Source of the DNA: Lethocerus indicus
Lineage: Eukaryota; Arthropoda; Insecta; Hemiptera; Belostomatidae
Assembly: GCA_019843655.1 (NCBI GenBank)
Contig: JACDQD010000002.1
Span: 5,342,585-5,406,584 of the forward strand
Length of the DNA stretch: 64,000 bases
Direction of reading: 5' to 3'
Every line of letters starts with the position of its first letter. Position 1 is the first letter of the stretch. This document shows, piece after piece, positions 21,628 through 34,800 of the stretch. A model generated the notes under the pieces. That model was not told the origin of the DNA. It saw nothing but the letters and a program-made list of their open reading frames with translations, and searched no databases. Position numbers and translations under genes: made by a program.

Positions 21628-24059
21628 TTTTTTAATTTTGCGCTACACCCATAACGCTCAAAAATATCAACGAGGACATAAATGGGAAGAGGCGGTGGGG
21701 GGTTTCCCGCTGGAGGCTTAATTTCTGACGTCACCACACTGTTATAGCTCTGTCTCGAAACACTTGTTCACCCCGCCATTTGTGTAACACACAGCGACTA
21801 GTGCAGAGATCCCCTGTTTATATAGAATTCTCGCTATCGGTAATAATATCCGAAGTTGAAGCATTATTTCGTTTATTGACAATACCTAGTCATTTTTAAA
21901 CCTTCGTTTCCGACGAAACCTCTCGATCGGATGTCGTTCATTTCTTCGGCGTTGTTGTTGGCTGTCGGCCACAAACATGTTATTGTCGGCCCGGCCATTA
22001 TGCCAAAGACGGAAACAGAGACAGACAGAGAAAGGGAGTGGAAAAACAAGTGGCCGCAAATAAGGCCATTACACAGGCGGTTTTCCCCCCACAAATGGGT
22101 TGTCTAAGGGCGGTGTCCTAATGAACAAACTTCGGCGGCCATCTCTAGCCGATAATGACACCACCGTCGCATTGTCAACAATAATTGGTTTCAGAATATC
22201 ACAAATGTTTACAACGCTAATTGGACTTCTCGCCAAGGCAATGGCCTTTTCAACGGAAAACACCGAAAACGGTGTTTTTCTTGTTCTTTACAATCCTATT
22301 TCGTAATTTTGCCTCTCTCCTTACTCTTCTTATTACCAATATACTTTCATCTCCGTGACAATACAGAGTATTATGGCGATGGGTGTTCTACGGGGCGTTT
22401 CGACATAACTGGATAATAGACACCTCTTCGGCCGGGAAGTTTTCTTTGCAGGATGTGCACTTTAAAGATTGGGTGGTCGCGATACAATTCTCATTTTCAT
22501 CCCTCATTTTCCGGAATAAGGAAGCTGTAACGCTCCGTTCGGAAAATTATATTGGGGCGTCGGCATAGGGCTTTGTGCTTTGTGACCCGAGTGTGGCGCC
22601 GCTTCTCAGATAAGCCGGCCGTTCACCCAAAGCCGAAGGAAAATCCAATATTCTATAAAAAAAAAAAATCCCTTTCGCCAAGTCGTTATTAATGAAGCGA
22701 AAATATTAAAATCTCGCTTATTGCAACACGGATAAAAGAATTATGTTGAGCGACAAAACCCCTATACCCGTTACTTAACGTTGTTTCACAATCGAAGCAC
22801 TATTAAACATACATCAATAATAAGTAATAAATTTATTGTTTTCATTTATTTATAATTTGTTTGTAAAAACTATTCCAAACAGAAAATAAAAAGAAAATAA
22901 CGTAAAAATTCAAAAGCAATTTGAACATTTCCACGCTTGCATTTTAAAGGTTTGTTAAGTTTAGAACTGAAGTCTCACTCTCATGAAACATCTTATCTTT
23001 ATACTTCGTCGTTCCATTTTTTTTTTATATACATTAAATGGCATTACCAAACCTCAGCCTCGTTAAATGAAGTGTATGTATTAATTCGAGTATTCGTCAA
23101 TTGTAATTGTTGTCGGTGGAAGAAGAGTTAGGAACCCAAATATTTGGTAGGGACTCATGCAGAAACGAACTCGGTGCACACAGTTCGGATATACCCGAGG
23201 GAGGTTACACAAAGCGATTCTCATATTATTAATAACTTTCGATAGATACTTGGCACATTTTAATGGCCATTCAGATTTCAAAGTGCGCCGGAAAAAAAAA
23301 CCCACGCGTTATCTAAATTAGCGATAACGGCTCCAATAAAGAGCGGTCACTCTCAAGAAAAGGAGACGCCGTGGAGTGAGTGAAGACCAGTTTTTTCTTG
23401 GCGCCCGATAACTTTATTCGAAAAATGTAATTAAAAAAGAATTAACAATAAAAAATTGATAGCAAATCGCGATTCTATACATATAGGATTCCTTCTGGAA
23501 TTTTAAAATTATTCGAGTAAATAGAAGAATTTATAAACTGGACTATCAGTATGGAAAGACAATACAGATCTAATTCTGTCTTTAACAGCTACCGAGAATA
23601 ACTGAATATATATAATGTATTATTATTACATTAAGACCAATCAACATAGATACGACTGATACCTTACAGCATTTAATACATTTTGTGCGTAAAAACACTT
23701 ACAGTTGCACTAGACTATTTATGTGTCCCCAATGCCTTTTTACGGCCAATCATGTCCGAAGAAGGAAGATTCCGAGACACCGTTAAAACTTTTGAATATA
23801 AGAGGCGACAAGAGGTTTAGCGGGCTTTCTACGATTACACAATATCCTTCGGTTTGGTAATATTTATTTAACGATTTCAGCTCGGCATACGCGAACGGAT
23901 TATATTTCGAGACGGTCGATTTAAAATATGACACACGCAGTTTTACAGTTTTCCGCTTAAAGATGACGCCACTTTTTTATGTATTGGGATGAGAACATTG
24001 TCGCGCGTTCAAATCCCGGCGATAATTCCACGATTACGATATGTAATTATTTTTATTAG
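21628..24059. other. Region without recognised genes
   Basis: An acceptor-like GAAGTTTTCTTTGCAG ends near 22451 and is followed by an open frame (DVHFKDWVVAIQF), but no good donor follows. A B-box-like GTTCAAATCC at about 24009 may be a tRNA-related relic. Otherwise nothing is recognised. Confidence 0.4.
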
Positions 24060-24101
24060 GCTGCAAAAGCTTGGCATATCTGGGTGGAAAAGCCCCGAGT
24101 A
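24060..24101 (+). CDS. Weak candidate exon (42 nt)
   Basis: An acceptor-like TAATTATTTTTATTAG precedes 42 bases open in all three frames, ending at GAGTA|GTGAGTGAC. It lies just after a degenerate tRNA-like B box, so it may be repeat-derived. The signal could easily be chance. Confidence 0.12.
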
Positions 24102-24543
24102 GTGAGTGACCTTATACAGCATATCACTTATAAGCTCAGAACGATTGTGTTCATCCAAACAAAAATCTGTATCTATACGGGGCGGCTATACTGTTTGCCC
24201 TACCGTTTACTCTTATAATACGAGGAGAAATTTCATGTTGTATAAATATACGGGTATTTTCCCTTATTCGAATGTAAATTTTACGGTGCGCAATTTAAAT
24301 TTTATATTTAACTCCCCAATAGTCTAATTTCTGACCAGGGATTTTCCAGTGCCACTGGTTTTGTACCATTTTGTTTTTGAGCCAAACTGGCTCGGTCAAA
24401 CAATTCTCAGAAAGTTGACTGCATTTAATTTTCAGTCATAGACGTGGATGGGACCGGTTAGACGAAACGGGGGAACGCAACGGGACAATGGTAGATGCAA
24501 AAAGAAAGGAGAATCGCTTGATCTGTGAAAATTTCTGTTCCGT
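24102..24543. other. No feature seen
   Basis: AT-rich sequence between a weak exon candidate and the 19-bp minisatellite. Nothing is recognised. Confidence 0.4.
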
Positions 24544-24853
24544 AGCTGGTAACTAACTGGCTGGTAACTAACTAACTGGCTGGTAACTAACTAACTGGCT
24601 GGTAACTAACTAACTGGCTGGTAACTAACTAACTGGCTGGTAACTAACTAACTGGCTGGTAACTAACTAACTGGCTGGTAACTAACTAACTGGCTGGTAA
24701 CTAACTAACTGGCTGGTAACTAACTAACTGGCTGGTAACTAACTAACTGGCTGGTAACTAACTAACTGGCTGGTAACTAACTAACTGGCTGGTAACTAAC
24801 TAACTGGCTGGTAACTAACTAACTGGCTGGTAACTAACTAACTGGCTGGCTGG
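24544..24853. repeat. 19-bp minisatellite, about 16 nearly identical units
   Basis: The unit CTGGCTGGTAACTAACTAA repeats with almost no variation. Shorter units occur at both edges. The uniformity implies recent expansion or frequent length change. Confidence 0.97.
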
Positions 24854-27800
24854 CGTCTGCCAACAACGGGAACACGACCTCGGTCCACGTTCAACCGCAA
24901 AGCGCTACCAAAAAATACTATTTCAGTTAAATCGCCTGCCTCCATTAATTAGTTCCACCAGCACTAACTATGCCGCACACTATTTTGGTCAACATTTTTC
25001 ATTCTTTAATATCCCGCATAAAGTAATTTCTTTTAATAGTAAAAAAATTGGATATTCGTTTAAACTTTATCCCCCATCATCGTTCGGTTCGTTTTGGCAG
25101 ATACCTGTGTGCGAATCTCCGAAATTAGGATATTGATTTCACTGTTCATTTCATAGACAATATGTACTGCCACAGTTCCGATAATACGGTTTGAATGCAC
25201 GCCAGAACCTTGTTTCAAATTTCTATTCGTTACTTTTTAAAACAATATTATTCTATATCCGTATACGCAATATAATAATTGAGGAAACGTTGCACTCGAT
25301 ACCCTTTGTGTTTAACACCGTATTCGATAATGGCCCATACCGATTGTTAGCGTTGTATTGCGTACAAGAGTTTCGGTAAAAATTAAATACCCGATATATT
25401 CAAACGCCGGGAATTACATGAAATTTCCGATCTTTTTCCATTGTTCACATTAAATTTGTTCTACCCAGTATAGTGGAACCTGGCATTAATACGATGAGAA
25501 ACGTCGGCGCTAATTAAAATAAAATTCATTTCAGAATTTAGCTCCTGCACACCGCGCTTCCGGGGAAATTAAATAAACGGACATTGAAATCCTACTATGT
25601 ATAAAGTTTAAATAAATGTATTTGTAGAGCTAGCCGCCGTATGATGCTCAAGAATTCCGAATAGATCCGGAAGAGAGAAAATCAACCTCTCATCTCAGAT
25701 CAGTGTCGTATCCGACAGGGAATTAAATTTTATATTTAATTTATAATTTTATATTTATCAAATTATCGAGATCAGGAAACTGAACGGGGTACACCTAATA
25801 AGATTGACAGACGCTTAAATAATTCTTACAAAAGTTTCAAATGCTAAACAATTCTTGAACATGCGACGTTTCTTGAACATTTCTCTAAACAAAAAAAAAT
25901 GGTTTAAAATCTTGACGCTCTTTTAAAGGACTAAACGAGAAAAATGCTGAAATTGCCGAGAGGTAAAATAATAATTGGCGGACCCAATTTAGCGGGCGAG
26001 CTGGCGGCACCACCAGCACTAGCACCAGCACCAGCACTAGCACTGGGACGGGGCCATTAGACAGAGAGCAGACAGCGCCGGTGCACGCTAACGACCCTTT
26101 ATTAATTATAGTTAGCTCCGCTGACCCGCTATATCTCTGGGGGCCTGGCCCACATACACCCGGATTAAAATTTAAAAGGAAAAGAAAAATATATAGAGCT
26201 GAAATTATTCCGTATTTGATTAATATTATCGAGGGAGGGGGATAACACGCGCGGGCCTAAATTAACACGGCTATATTACACGTGTACACACAAATCACCT
26301 CATTTATGATTAATAATTAGCGAGTCTAGAAATTTAGGCAGAATGTATGTTTTTCATAGTATATGTTTTCTCAGGTATTAACACTCTACGGTATTCTATT
26401 TACACGAAAATCTAACCATCTTAATTCTATACTTTTTATTTTCGTGGAGACAATCGAACCGCGCTGAGGCCATTGTATATATTTAGCTTTTCTCGTACGT
26501 ATGAAATATTGCGTAAGAATCTTTCTTGCAGAGTTAAGTATGAGAACCTGATTTCAGCACCAAATCAGTAAGTTTGCTCGATTTTTTGCTTTTAGTAATA
26601 GACTAAAATCAAAAAGCGCTCTCTCGGTGGAGTGGGGAGTGAGGTCCAATGACCGCCCCACTCATCGCCTAATATTTAATCATTTCACACCAATTAGTCC
26701 TAAAACTGTTAATTAGAACGCGGCTTCATTAATTTTTCCCTCCCCTTCTTTCCGGTTGGAAATCTCTAAATTATCCTGACTTTCTTCCTTACTTCAATTT
26801 TTAATTTTTACAACATCTATCGCGCTTAATCGCCAAGGATTGACTGTATCTGAGACCACACCGCTGTTTCTCCCGCACTTTAGTAAACGGAAAACGGTTA
26901 TTGAAGTCACGTTATTGTGTTTTAAAGAAACAAAATGTTGACGATCTGAAAGTTACACGAATGATACTAAATTATATTATAGAATGAAAGGTCTGAGAGA
27001 GAGAAAAGGAAAGAGACTATTAAATACTACTAATACTTCTCTACTGCCACTTCGCTAGGTTCATCTTACAATAATCTAAGCTAAATTAAAATTCTGAGAT
27101 GTTTCAGAAGCCGAGTTATCTGTCAGCCCGCTGACTTCTCCTAAGATGCTTAATTGTCCACTCAGTTTTTCCAACACCTCATTTCACTAATTACGTGAGC
27201 ACACAGAGTTGAAAGAAAAGTTTGTTTGTAGACAAACGCAAGAAGAATTGAAAGCGAAGGAGAAATCATAGAGAAAAATAAAAGTAAATAAAAACGATTT
27301 AACGCACCGATCTCGCTTGAAGAACTATCATCTTTGTTGTCTTTTCGTTCGGGTCTCCTCTGGGTTTCCTGGTACTCAAGTAATTCATTGATTTCTAAAA
27401 TAAACCATACAAAAACTGGGGATAAGTACATGATTTACAATAACTTATAGAAAAAAACCTATAAGAAAATTAAAACGATTAATGTTAGCGTTTTTTAATC
27501 ATCAAACTTAACTTAACTCAAAAGAGGTGAATTAACCTAGCGGCTAAGAAACGTGGTATTAAGTCGTTAGCTTACATATTAATAAACAGAAATAAAGTCA
27601 AATGGGAATAAAAAAAAGTGGTAAGACTTATGGGCCTCAAGTGTTATTACCGTAATTATGCTCATATCATGAAATCCACATAAAATATATTCCTAGCAGC
27701 GACCTACATTCCGGAACAGTCTCCCCCTCGCTCCCTCCGTCCCTCTTTCTATCGCCCTCTCCTTCCCAGGCCGACCCTTTATATTTCCTGCTGTCGCGGT

Positions 27801-28736
27801 CTAATACAGCGACGTAAAAGCGAGTTCCCCCGGGAGTAATGAGCTCTTCTTGTTTCATCGGGGCCGGTGGCCAGTGCGGACATCGATCCGGGTGCCACCG
27901 GGGGCAGTAATAAATTGAACCGCCAAAGTACCCAAAAATAGACGAGAAAGCCGGAAAACCAGAGCCGGAGATGTACCAATAAATGTTGAGAAACGCTGGA
28001 CTCGAATAAAAACAAGTCCACAAGTTGCGCAACATCGCCCCTTCAGTTCTGGTAAACAACTCAAATTATACTTCGGAACAATATTCTTCGAGTCATCTTT
28101 CTTTTAATCACGGATTTTCACTCGTACTAATAATAATAACGATTATTATTATATGATAATAATAAATTCGGTCCGCGCGTAATAATTATGTTGAATAAAT
28201 TAAATGCGAATGTAATGTAATAAAATTAGTTGTTCGAAAATTTTTTAAATTTTGTTTGTTTAAATAGGTTAATGTTAAAGTGTTAGACTGAGATAATTCA
28301 GCGTGTAGTCTTAAAATAGAATATAGAAACCGTATTTCTCTCATTATCACTTATATTACTTGTTTTCAATTTCCTTTATCATGATATTGACGCGCTATAC
28401 TCAGGTAGCCTAATCTCCAGTCATCTCGGTAACGGCCCCCTCCAAACTAACCTTACAGGAACGTTCGGTCAAGTGTTCTTTAAACCGCATTAAACTGATA
28501 ATAACATGCCCGTTAACTATCGATTAATTTTGTTTCAACTTACAACAACTATTTCGCAAGTAAAGTGCCATAAAGTCACAGAGGTAGTTTGTATTGAAAT
28601 TGTGCAGCGACAGTAGTAATAGTAATAACATTCATGTACAAATCACAAATTTATAAATAGGATAATAATTATTCTAATACTCCTTACGCATTACTGAATG
28701 CGAGGACATTACTGAAGGTAAGTGACGAAAACTTAC
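24854..28736. other. Region without recognised genes
   Basis: A GCACCA/GCACTA repeat lies at 26006-26046. A pyrimidine-rich acceptor-like tract (GTTTTCTCAG) ends near 26376 and is followed by a 30-codon open frame with no clear donor. The CT-rich stretch at 27718-27770 and the GC-richer block to about 28030 contain overlapping - strand frames without recognised domains. If the exon at 28737 is real, this would be intronic or downstream DNA of that gene. Confidence 0.4.
26006..26046. repeat. Degenerate CACCAG/CACTAG hexamer repeat
   Basis: About six copies of a GCACCA or GCACTA hexamer in a locally GC-rich patch. Confidence 0.75.
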
Positions 28737-28787
28737 CTGCAAATCCAGAAGTGGGCGAAAGCGCGTCCTTTTTATCCTTGCTGTTTC
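28737..28787 (-). CDS. Candidate 51-nt internal exon of an unidentified gene
   Basis: On the - strand a pyrimidine-rich acceptor (TTTTGATTTTTTTTGTTACAG) is followed by 51 bases ending TTTGCAG|GTAAGT, a near-ideal donor. In the frame that enters after two bases the segment reads NSKDKKDALSPTSGFA, a polar, lysine- and serine-rich peptide typical of linker regions. That frame gives phase 1 introns on both sides, and 51 is a multiple of three, so the exon could be included or skipped without a frameshift. A second frame is also open; the third has a stop. I do not recognise the protein. Two other - strand splice-like segments lie upstream at 52899 and 59120. Confidence 0.5.
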
Positions 28788-29340
28788 CTGTAACAAAAAA
28801 AATCAAAACAACAAATTAGTAACTCGATTTCGTGATTTCGATATCAACAGGGTTTTACAGTTGGTACATGTTGGTAAATTTCCTTCATGTTGAGTCCTAT
28901 CAACAACATTCAGTAAATTGCAATGAAACTAATATTTCGTTTTCGAATTCATTTCGAAATCTCTTTGTTTCACTCATTTCATATTATATACATAAATTAC
29001 ACATATTTAAATACATACATATTATGGTGGAGCGTTGTTAAGACTCTGAACGTTTCAGAAGCCATTGGAAGTAAAGTCATAATAAATAATAATATAGAAA
29101 TACTTTTGACCTACCGTTCATTCAAAATGACGGCCTGTGGGGAGACGAAAATAAATTTATTGAAATATATAAAACTACAAGAGGGAAGAAAGTAGTGAGA
29201 TTCCTTCCGTTTCGACTGTAATCTCACTCGTTAATTGTGGGGCATCAATTATGCATGCCTTTCTGAATAACTGGTTCAATGTTAAGGATGAGGCATTACG
29301 CAAGAAGTGTTTTCACTGTGTGCAACATTACCATTTCTAC
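28788..29340. other. No feature seen
   Basis: AT-rich DNA. The first 40 bases are the polypyrimidine tract (on the - strand) of the exon candidate at 28737-28787. Confidence 0.4.
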
Positions 29341-29520
29341 CACAAATCCAGAACCGATTGGCGGTTAAAGAGAACTTTTTAGGCCCAATTTTGGGTAAAA
29401 AAGCAGTTTTTACGCACGATTTGCGTCTAAAAACCATTTTTCAGACGCGATTTGCGGTTATAGACCAATTTTTAGGCCTAATTTGTGGTAAAAAACCACT
29501 TTCTTGGCTTGATTTGGCTT
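29341..29520. repeat. Diverged 31-bp minisatellite, about five units
   Basis: Units have the form TTTTTAGGCCTAATTTGTGG followed by TAAAAAACC, with substantial divergence between copies. The 31-bp period is clear from the recurring AATTTTT and GATTTGCG/AATTTGTG blocks. Open frames on both strands here are by-products. Confidence 0.75.
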
Positions 29521-30020
29521 TCCTCTCAAGGGCAAGTGTAACTCTGGGACCATTGTTGACAAATTCTGAGAGAAGTATTCATTAAAGCGGACAAAGTACA
29601 CCAGGTGTACCAGGTTTGAAATATCAGTTTCGATTATGCGAAGTACTTTCAGGCGTGATAAAAAAGAACATTGTACGAGAATAAAATAGGCGAGTTGGGG
29701 CCTAACAACACGGGTATACATGATAGTGATACAGGGGCTATTTGAAGCGGCACGAAGACTGTTTCGGTCATTCAATAGGGAAGAACAAAGCGGGGCCGGC
29801 TCGGATTTAGACCGGTTTTTTTATGTGCGATCGACCTTTTGTAATATTCACGGTCCCCTGGGCCCCAACTTGTACACACCTCTGTGTTTTACGTCCAACA
29901 TTTGGACCTGTTAACATTTAACTTCTGAATATATTAAATGAACTAATCTAGCATCTGTTTGAACTTAGGAAGAGAGAATTTTCCAACACGCGCAGCCCGA
30001 TATGTAAACAGTGACCATAT
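29521..30020. other. No feature seen
   Basis: Intergenic or intronic sequence with no recognised gene or repeat. Confidence 0.4.
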
Positions 30021-30152
30021 GTGACCAGATGTGAGATCAAATATATATATATTTTCACCGATAATCCGACAAAGACTTAAGCCGATTAACAAAATCCATC
30101 CCAACCAAAAAGACAAACAACATTCCCAAAAACACAATAACAAGACACACGT
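30021..30152 (+). mobile_element. Fragment of the satellite element's spacer and 3' module
   Basis: GTGACCAGATGTGAGATCAA, CCGATAATCCGACAAAGACTT and AACACAATAACAAGACACAC match the middle of the family's 3' half. Both the array and the terminal part with the hammerhead-like motif are absent. Confidence 0.7.
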
Positions 30153-30210
30153 GGGTATATTTTATTTATCTGTCATAAAGGGGTCGCAAAAATGTAATGG
30201 TATTATGCAG

Positions 30211-30262
30211 ATATTGGCTTCGAAGGTTCTCTCTCCTCGCCTGATGGAGTTTATACCGCCAG
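30211..30262 (+). CDS. Candidate exon (52 nt), unidentified
   Basis: The donor GCCAG|GTAAGTTGG is strong; the acceptor TGGTATTATGCAG is only fair. In one frame the segment reads IGFEGSLSSPDGVYTA, which looks protein-like; another frame reads ILASKVLSPRLMEFIPP. The strand is opposite to the exon candidate at 28737, so they cannot belong to one transcript. No family is recognised. Confidence 0.22.
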
Positions 30263-31265
30263 GTAAGTTGGTGTGTGTGTCCCTTATTGGAAGGTGATGC
30301 TATTACCTCTCCGGTGGGAGGTTTGGCCCAGGGCCTTTGATTGGTCGTGTTTCCGCCCAGAGCCGAGGCCCCAGCCACAAATTGATCGGTTATTCGCCTC
30401 ATAAAATAAACTGGTTTACTGCTCGGCATTCCGCCTAATGGACCTAGCCCAATACGTTCTCCTCACCACATATTTAGCCCTACCTGCCTGCACGACCAAC
30501 GAGAATTTAGATCATTATTAAAATACTAAAACCTCTTTACCAATTACGATATGATTTATTTGCACCTGTAAAGGCTAAAAAATAGGCAGAATTGTCTGCC
30601 GATAAAATCCAAGAAGGCGTTTTACCAGAATTCGAATTATTGAAGATTACCAGTAATCCCCTCGTAGTTCTAATTGGAAACACGACCATTTCATCAATCT
30701 TTACCTGGCGATCGCCCATTAAACCCGGGGCGAAGGACCCAATTGAAAGCTTAGAGCTTAGTGGACTTAGTCTAATGAATCACTGTAATAAGTCCTCCTG
30801 GATATTGTTGAGGCTCGGATGCTTTCTTTCACACTCGGTCAAAGCATCGACTCTGCCACTTCTTCGAAACGGTGGGTTCGTCTGAGAACCAGAGCCATCC
30901 AGTTATCGACCCCTTTCTCAGTAGGACTCATTAGTAGTATTAGGCCCACTCCAGAGGAAACTCTCAGGCCGGTTGAAAAGCCAACGGGCAAACTTCAAGT
31001 AGTGGAACCTTACTGAGAGAGAAACAGAAAAAGAGAGAGAGAGCGCGGCTAATTAATTAGAAATGGACTAATCTACACAATCCTCTGTTGGGGCACAAAG
31101 TTAGCGATCGTTACAACTCGTTTATCATTTCTCATTATATATGTGTCTGTATATACATTAACGTGAAATTAAATATTGTAACAGTATAACTATTTGTTGA
31201 ATTATAATTCAACAACACTGACGTTTATGAGCTCATCTCGTTAGAATTCAGTTCGCCATTTTGCA
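30263..31265. other. No feature seen
   Basis: Short open frames overlap on both strands. None is supported by splice sites or a domain. Confidence 0.4.
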
Positions 31266-31364
31266 CCTGAACAGCTGGTTCCGCCAGTCTGGAGTGCAGT
31301 TTGAGGCCGCCGTCCTCAAATACAAGTGGCGAGATGCCCAAACACAACTGGCAGTAGGTTCAGG
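31266..31364. repeat. Foldback repeat, about 100 bp
   Basis: CCTGAAC (31266) pairs with GTTCAGG (31358), GCCAGT (31283) with ACTGGC (31347), and TTTGAGG with CCTCAAA at the centre. The right half shares GTGGnnAGATGCCCnAACA with the foldback at 31684-31868, so the two are probably one family. Confidence 0.6.
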
Positions 31365-31683
31365 AATAAGGTGTAATTGAAGAGGATTTCCGATCGGGGT
31401 CGGGCATAGTTTATTACAATTTCCCGAACAATAAAATAATAAAAGGTAAGAAAGAATACTCTAATGTAAAATACATTGGAAGGCTTGCGTGCCGGTATAT
31501 ATAATTATTGTTAATATATTAAAACAATGAAAACATATAAGGAAATAAAGGCTACTTAGTTGTTGGTTTGAAATCCCCTATCACTTTATACTAAAAGATT
31601 TATGCTTGACTGACACGACAAGACTGAGGAATAATGCTGCAAGTTAAATGAGCGAAGGTTTCCGCGACCGCAACTTGACTTGT

Positions 31684-31868
31684 CACTGACTTCGTTTCCG
31701 GTAAGATGGCGTAACGTTGTAGGAAGAACCTCGGTCAAAGGTTCCAAAAGACACTTCCAATTGAGGCAGCTCAGGTGGTTTCCCGGTTCCAGGTGGAAAG
31801 ATGCCCGAACAGCTGTTACCGAGGTTCTTCCCACAGCATTACGCGATCTTAACGGGAACCAGTCAGTG
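31684..31868. repeat. Foldback repeat with arms of about 50 bp
   Basis: The left arm (31684-31735, including GGAAGAACCTCGGT) and right arm (31818-31868) are inverted copies with a few mismatches. The 82-bp centre is also partly palindromic. Because of this, open frames on the two strands encode look-alike peptides, which argues against a gene. It could be a small MITE-like element, though I see no clear target duplication. Confidence 0.75.
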
Positions 31869-34800
31869 GCAATACAATACTGCAAATTCGGTGAACGAAT
31901 AAACTGCTATGATTTTAAACTTCTAAAGAGGAGCCGCTCTAATAATGCGGGAAGCTATAATGCCCTCCAGGTGGGGAATGCGGACGAAAGCCGTTGGGGG
32001 CGGGGGAGGGGCTTTCTAAAATGCAAAAACGACACCTTGACGACCGCCTATTTGGCACCGGACTCACATTTAGTGCGAATTCGCACAGTGCGAAAGTCGA
32101 GGGGCGCCGGGGTCGTTCATGGCGGAGACGGCCAATCTTGAAACGGACACAGAAACCGGGTCATTGGCAAGGAATCGGTCCAAGGTCGGGTCACACAACA
32201 CCTACCTACCTACCTACCTACCTACCACCACACCTCATACCAGTCTATCTCATTTACCTCTACTTAAATTCGTTCATGTCGAGGATATAATGCATACAAT
32301 TAATCCCGACGAATGTCAGAATTAATGCACTGGCATGTTTGGATTAACTTTTTTCCTAATTGACTATTAGATGTAGAATTTGCAGGACTTAATGAACAGC
32401 TTAAGAGCTTTCATCGCTTTGTTTTAAAAAAAACGTATATTTCTGCAAACAATATACTTCTGTAACTCGTCTAAAACGTCACACGGTTAGAATAAAACCA
32501 CAAATTTTACTGATAAACGATATTAGTGATGATATTCCAAAGACCCTCACCGATCTCCGAACAGTCCCTAGGATGTGGGCAAAGTCCCTGTCAATTATGG
32601 AATTGTTTAGTCTGGCCATGCGAGAGCGAGCACTCGCCGCGGCACGTTCTATAAATCGAGCGTAAATAAGGTTCTACAAAATGAAGGGGTCTCAGAAGGA
32701 AAAGGGTTGATATCTAAATTGGGTGTTACCCCCTGGGTGTTGAACCAGTGTGTTATTTCAATTGGATTCAATTGCTAATAATCCAATCCGGTGATTTCCC
32801 AACCGCGCCTCAACTGAACGGTTCCGTCAACTTAGCCGCGCCAGTTAACTATTCTCAATTAAATGTTCACTCGACTTCCACCGCCTCTACACCCGTTAAT
32901 GCATTCACCCAGTTTCATTCAGAAACCTTTAGAACACCAACCTCTATTTTCAATTCAAATCTATTCAATATTCCGTGCAATTGGAGTAGTTAATTTGTTT
33001 GGATATTTCGGAACTTTCCGACGTTTAACATTTGAACTCTGCAATTACAACAGTGAAACAGGGATGAGAAATAACAATTATATTTTTTGAGTCAATGATT
33101 GAGACTTTTTATTCGCCTAGGACGTCCCGAATTAGTAGTACGTGCGATTGGTTTACATTACTTTCTAACACCGTCTAATATCTAATATATTAACCTAATA
33201 AAATAATTTAACCTTGAACTTACTTACACTAAATATAATGATGAGGTAGGCTGTTCCTATGGTATGCTTTTATTGTATAAAAGATATATACATATTTTAC
33301 AAGTTTAACTGGTGGCCCAGACTTCTGCGACCGGCAGGGGTTCGGGATAAATGAATGATGACTCAAAAAATATTTTTCTAAATACCAACGGTTACAACGG
33401 ATTTTTATAACAAAGCTTCCAGCCCTAATTTAAAACAAATTCTTCGACCGGTCGCAAGCCGGTTGTCCTATTATCGATCGTAATGTATTAAACTCTGGAC
33501 ATAATCCAGTTCAGATTGGTTAAAAATAGGCAAAATGTAACGTTGAAACAAACAACCTTGCATCATGAAAAATCCGTATAATATATTTTTGGACTGGGCG
33601 ATGACGCCGTGGGAATAATCGAAACGGTTTCTATTCCTGAATTCATTAAACGTTCCCAGATGTGGTATGTGGTATTACCCGACCGACATGGTGGGGCCTC
33701 CTTCTTATAGGGCTCACACTCTGTCAACTCTATAAATATCTTGTAGATACATCTAACCTTCCGTTGAACCAAACTTGTTTCACTATAAAGGAAATATATG
33801 TAAGTATTGTTGGTTATGTAAGAATACAATTTTAATTCCATTATTCAACTGTTGTATCAGAAAGATGAGACATAAATTCTCGGTGTGTAATCGGGCAACT
33901 TCTCTTTTCCTACAACCCTACAAGTAGTGTTCATCAATAGACAATTGAAAACTTATTTGTTCAGTATATTAGAAATAAGAAAGAGCTCTCATTCCCGAAA
34001 GAGGTTTTACCGATAGTTCAACGCTGATCAATATCAAGAATGAAAACCGCCTCATGGACAGAAAATAAACCTTCACCAAAACCAGGGAAACAATATAATT
34101 GACATCAAATTAATATTTACGTGTATAATGGCATATGTATTAATTGTTTAATTTAATATCGTTACAGTTACATTGTTGGAACAAAAGGTGTTACGAAGTA
34201 TCACATATTTTTGTTCCAAAAAACGGATCAATGCCAATACCACGTTTTATGCGAATACTGCAAACTACACCGTAATGCATCGCCTCAATTATAAATAATT
34301 TTGTATAAATACGCAGGGGAGTAGTCACGGCATGATTCGTTTATTTCATTTTCCACACTAACGAACACAAATGAGATCCCGGTCTCGAATTAGCGCACGC
34401 TATATTTGACACTTGAAAAAACATTTCGGTGCCCGAGTATAACCAATTAGGAATTTATAATGCAATTAAAAGTGACTGCGCAGACTTTACGATTATTACC
34501 ACAGTATTATTAGTTTCTTGTTAAGCTCAAAAATTAAGCCCCCTACAAATCAACGTGTGTTGAAGAGCGACAATTTTGTTCTCGATATGGGGTTCAAGAC
34601 GAAGGATTTCTGTACTGAACCAGAACAAACTTATTTTATTTAAATCATAGGAGTTATGATTTAACACGACCCGCAATTTTATTAAAATTTCAAAGATTAT
34701 TACTGCATGACCCTACATTAAAAGTTTTTCGAGCGGCAGATGGCAGGATGCTTCATCGGCAGCTGACATCGCTAAGTGGCGGCTTACCCCAATATCGGTA

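Noticed and set aside
27667..28059. 130-codon frame on the - strand with overlapping frames of 69-80 codons
   Set aside because: Several overlapping frames are open in a GC-richer patch, as expected from composition; none matches a family I know.
31586..32141. Frames of 99 and 153 codons on opposite strands
   Set aside because: They overlap the foldback at 31684-31868, so the two strands encode similar peptides by palindromy. No domain is recognised.
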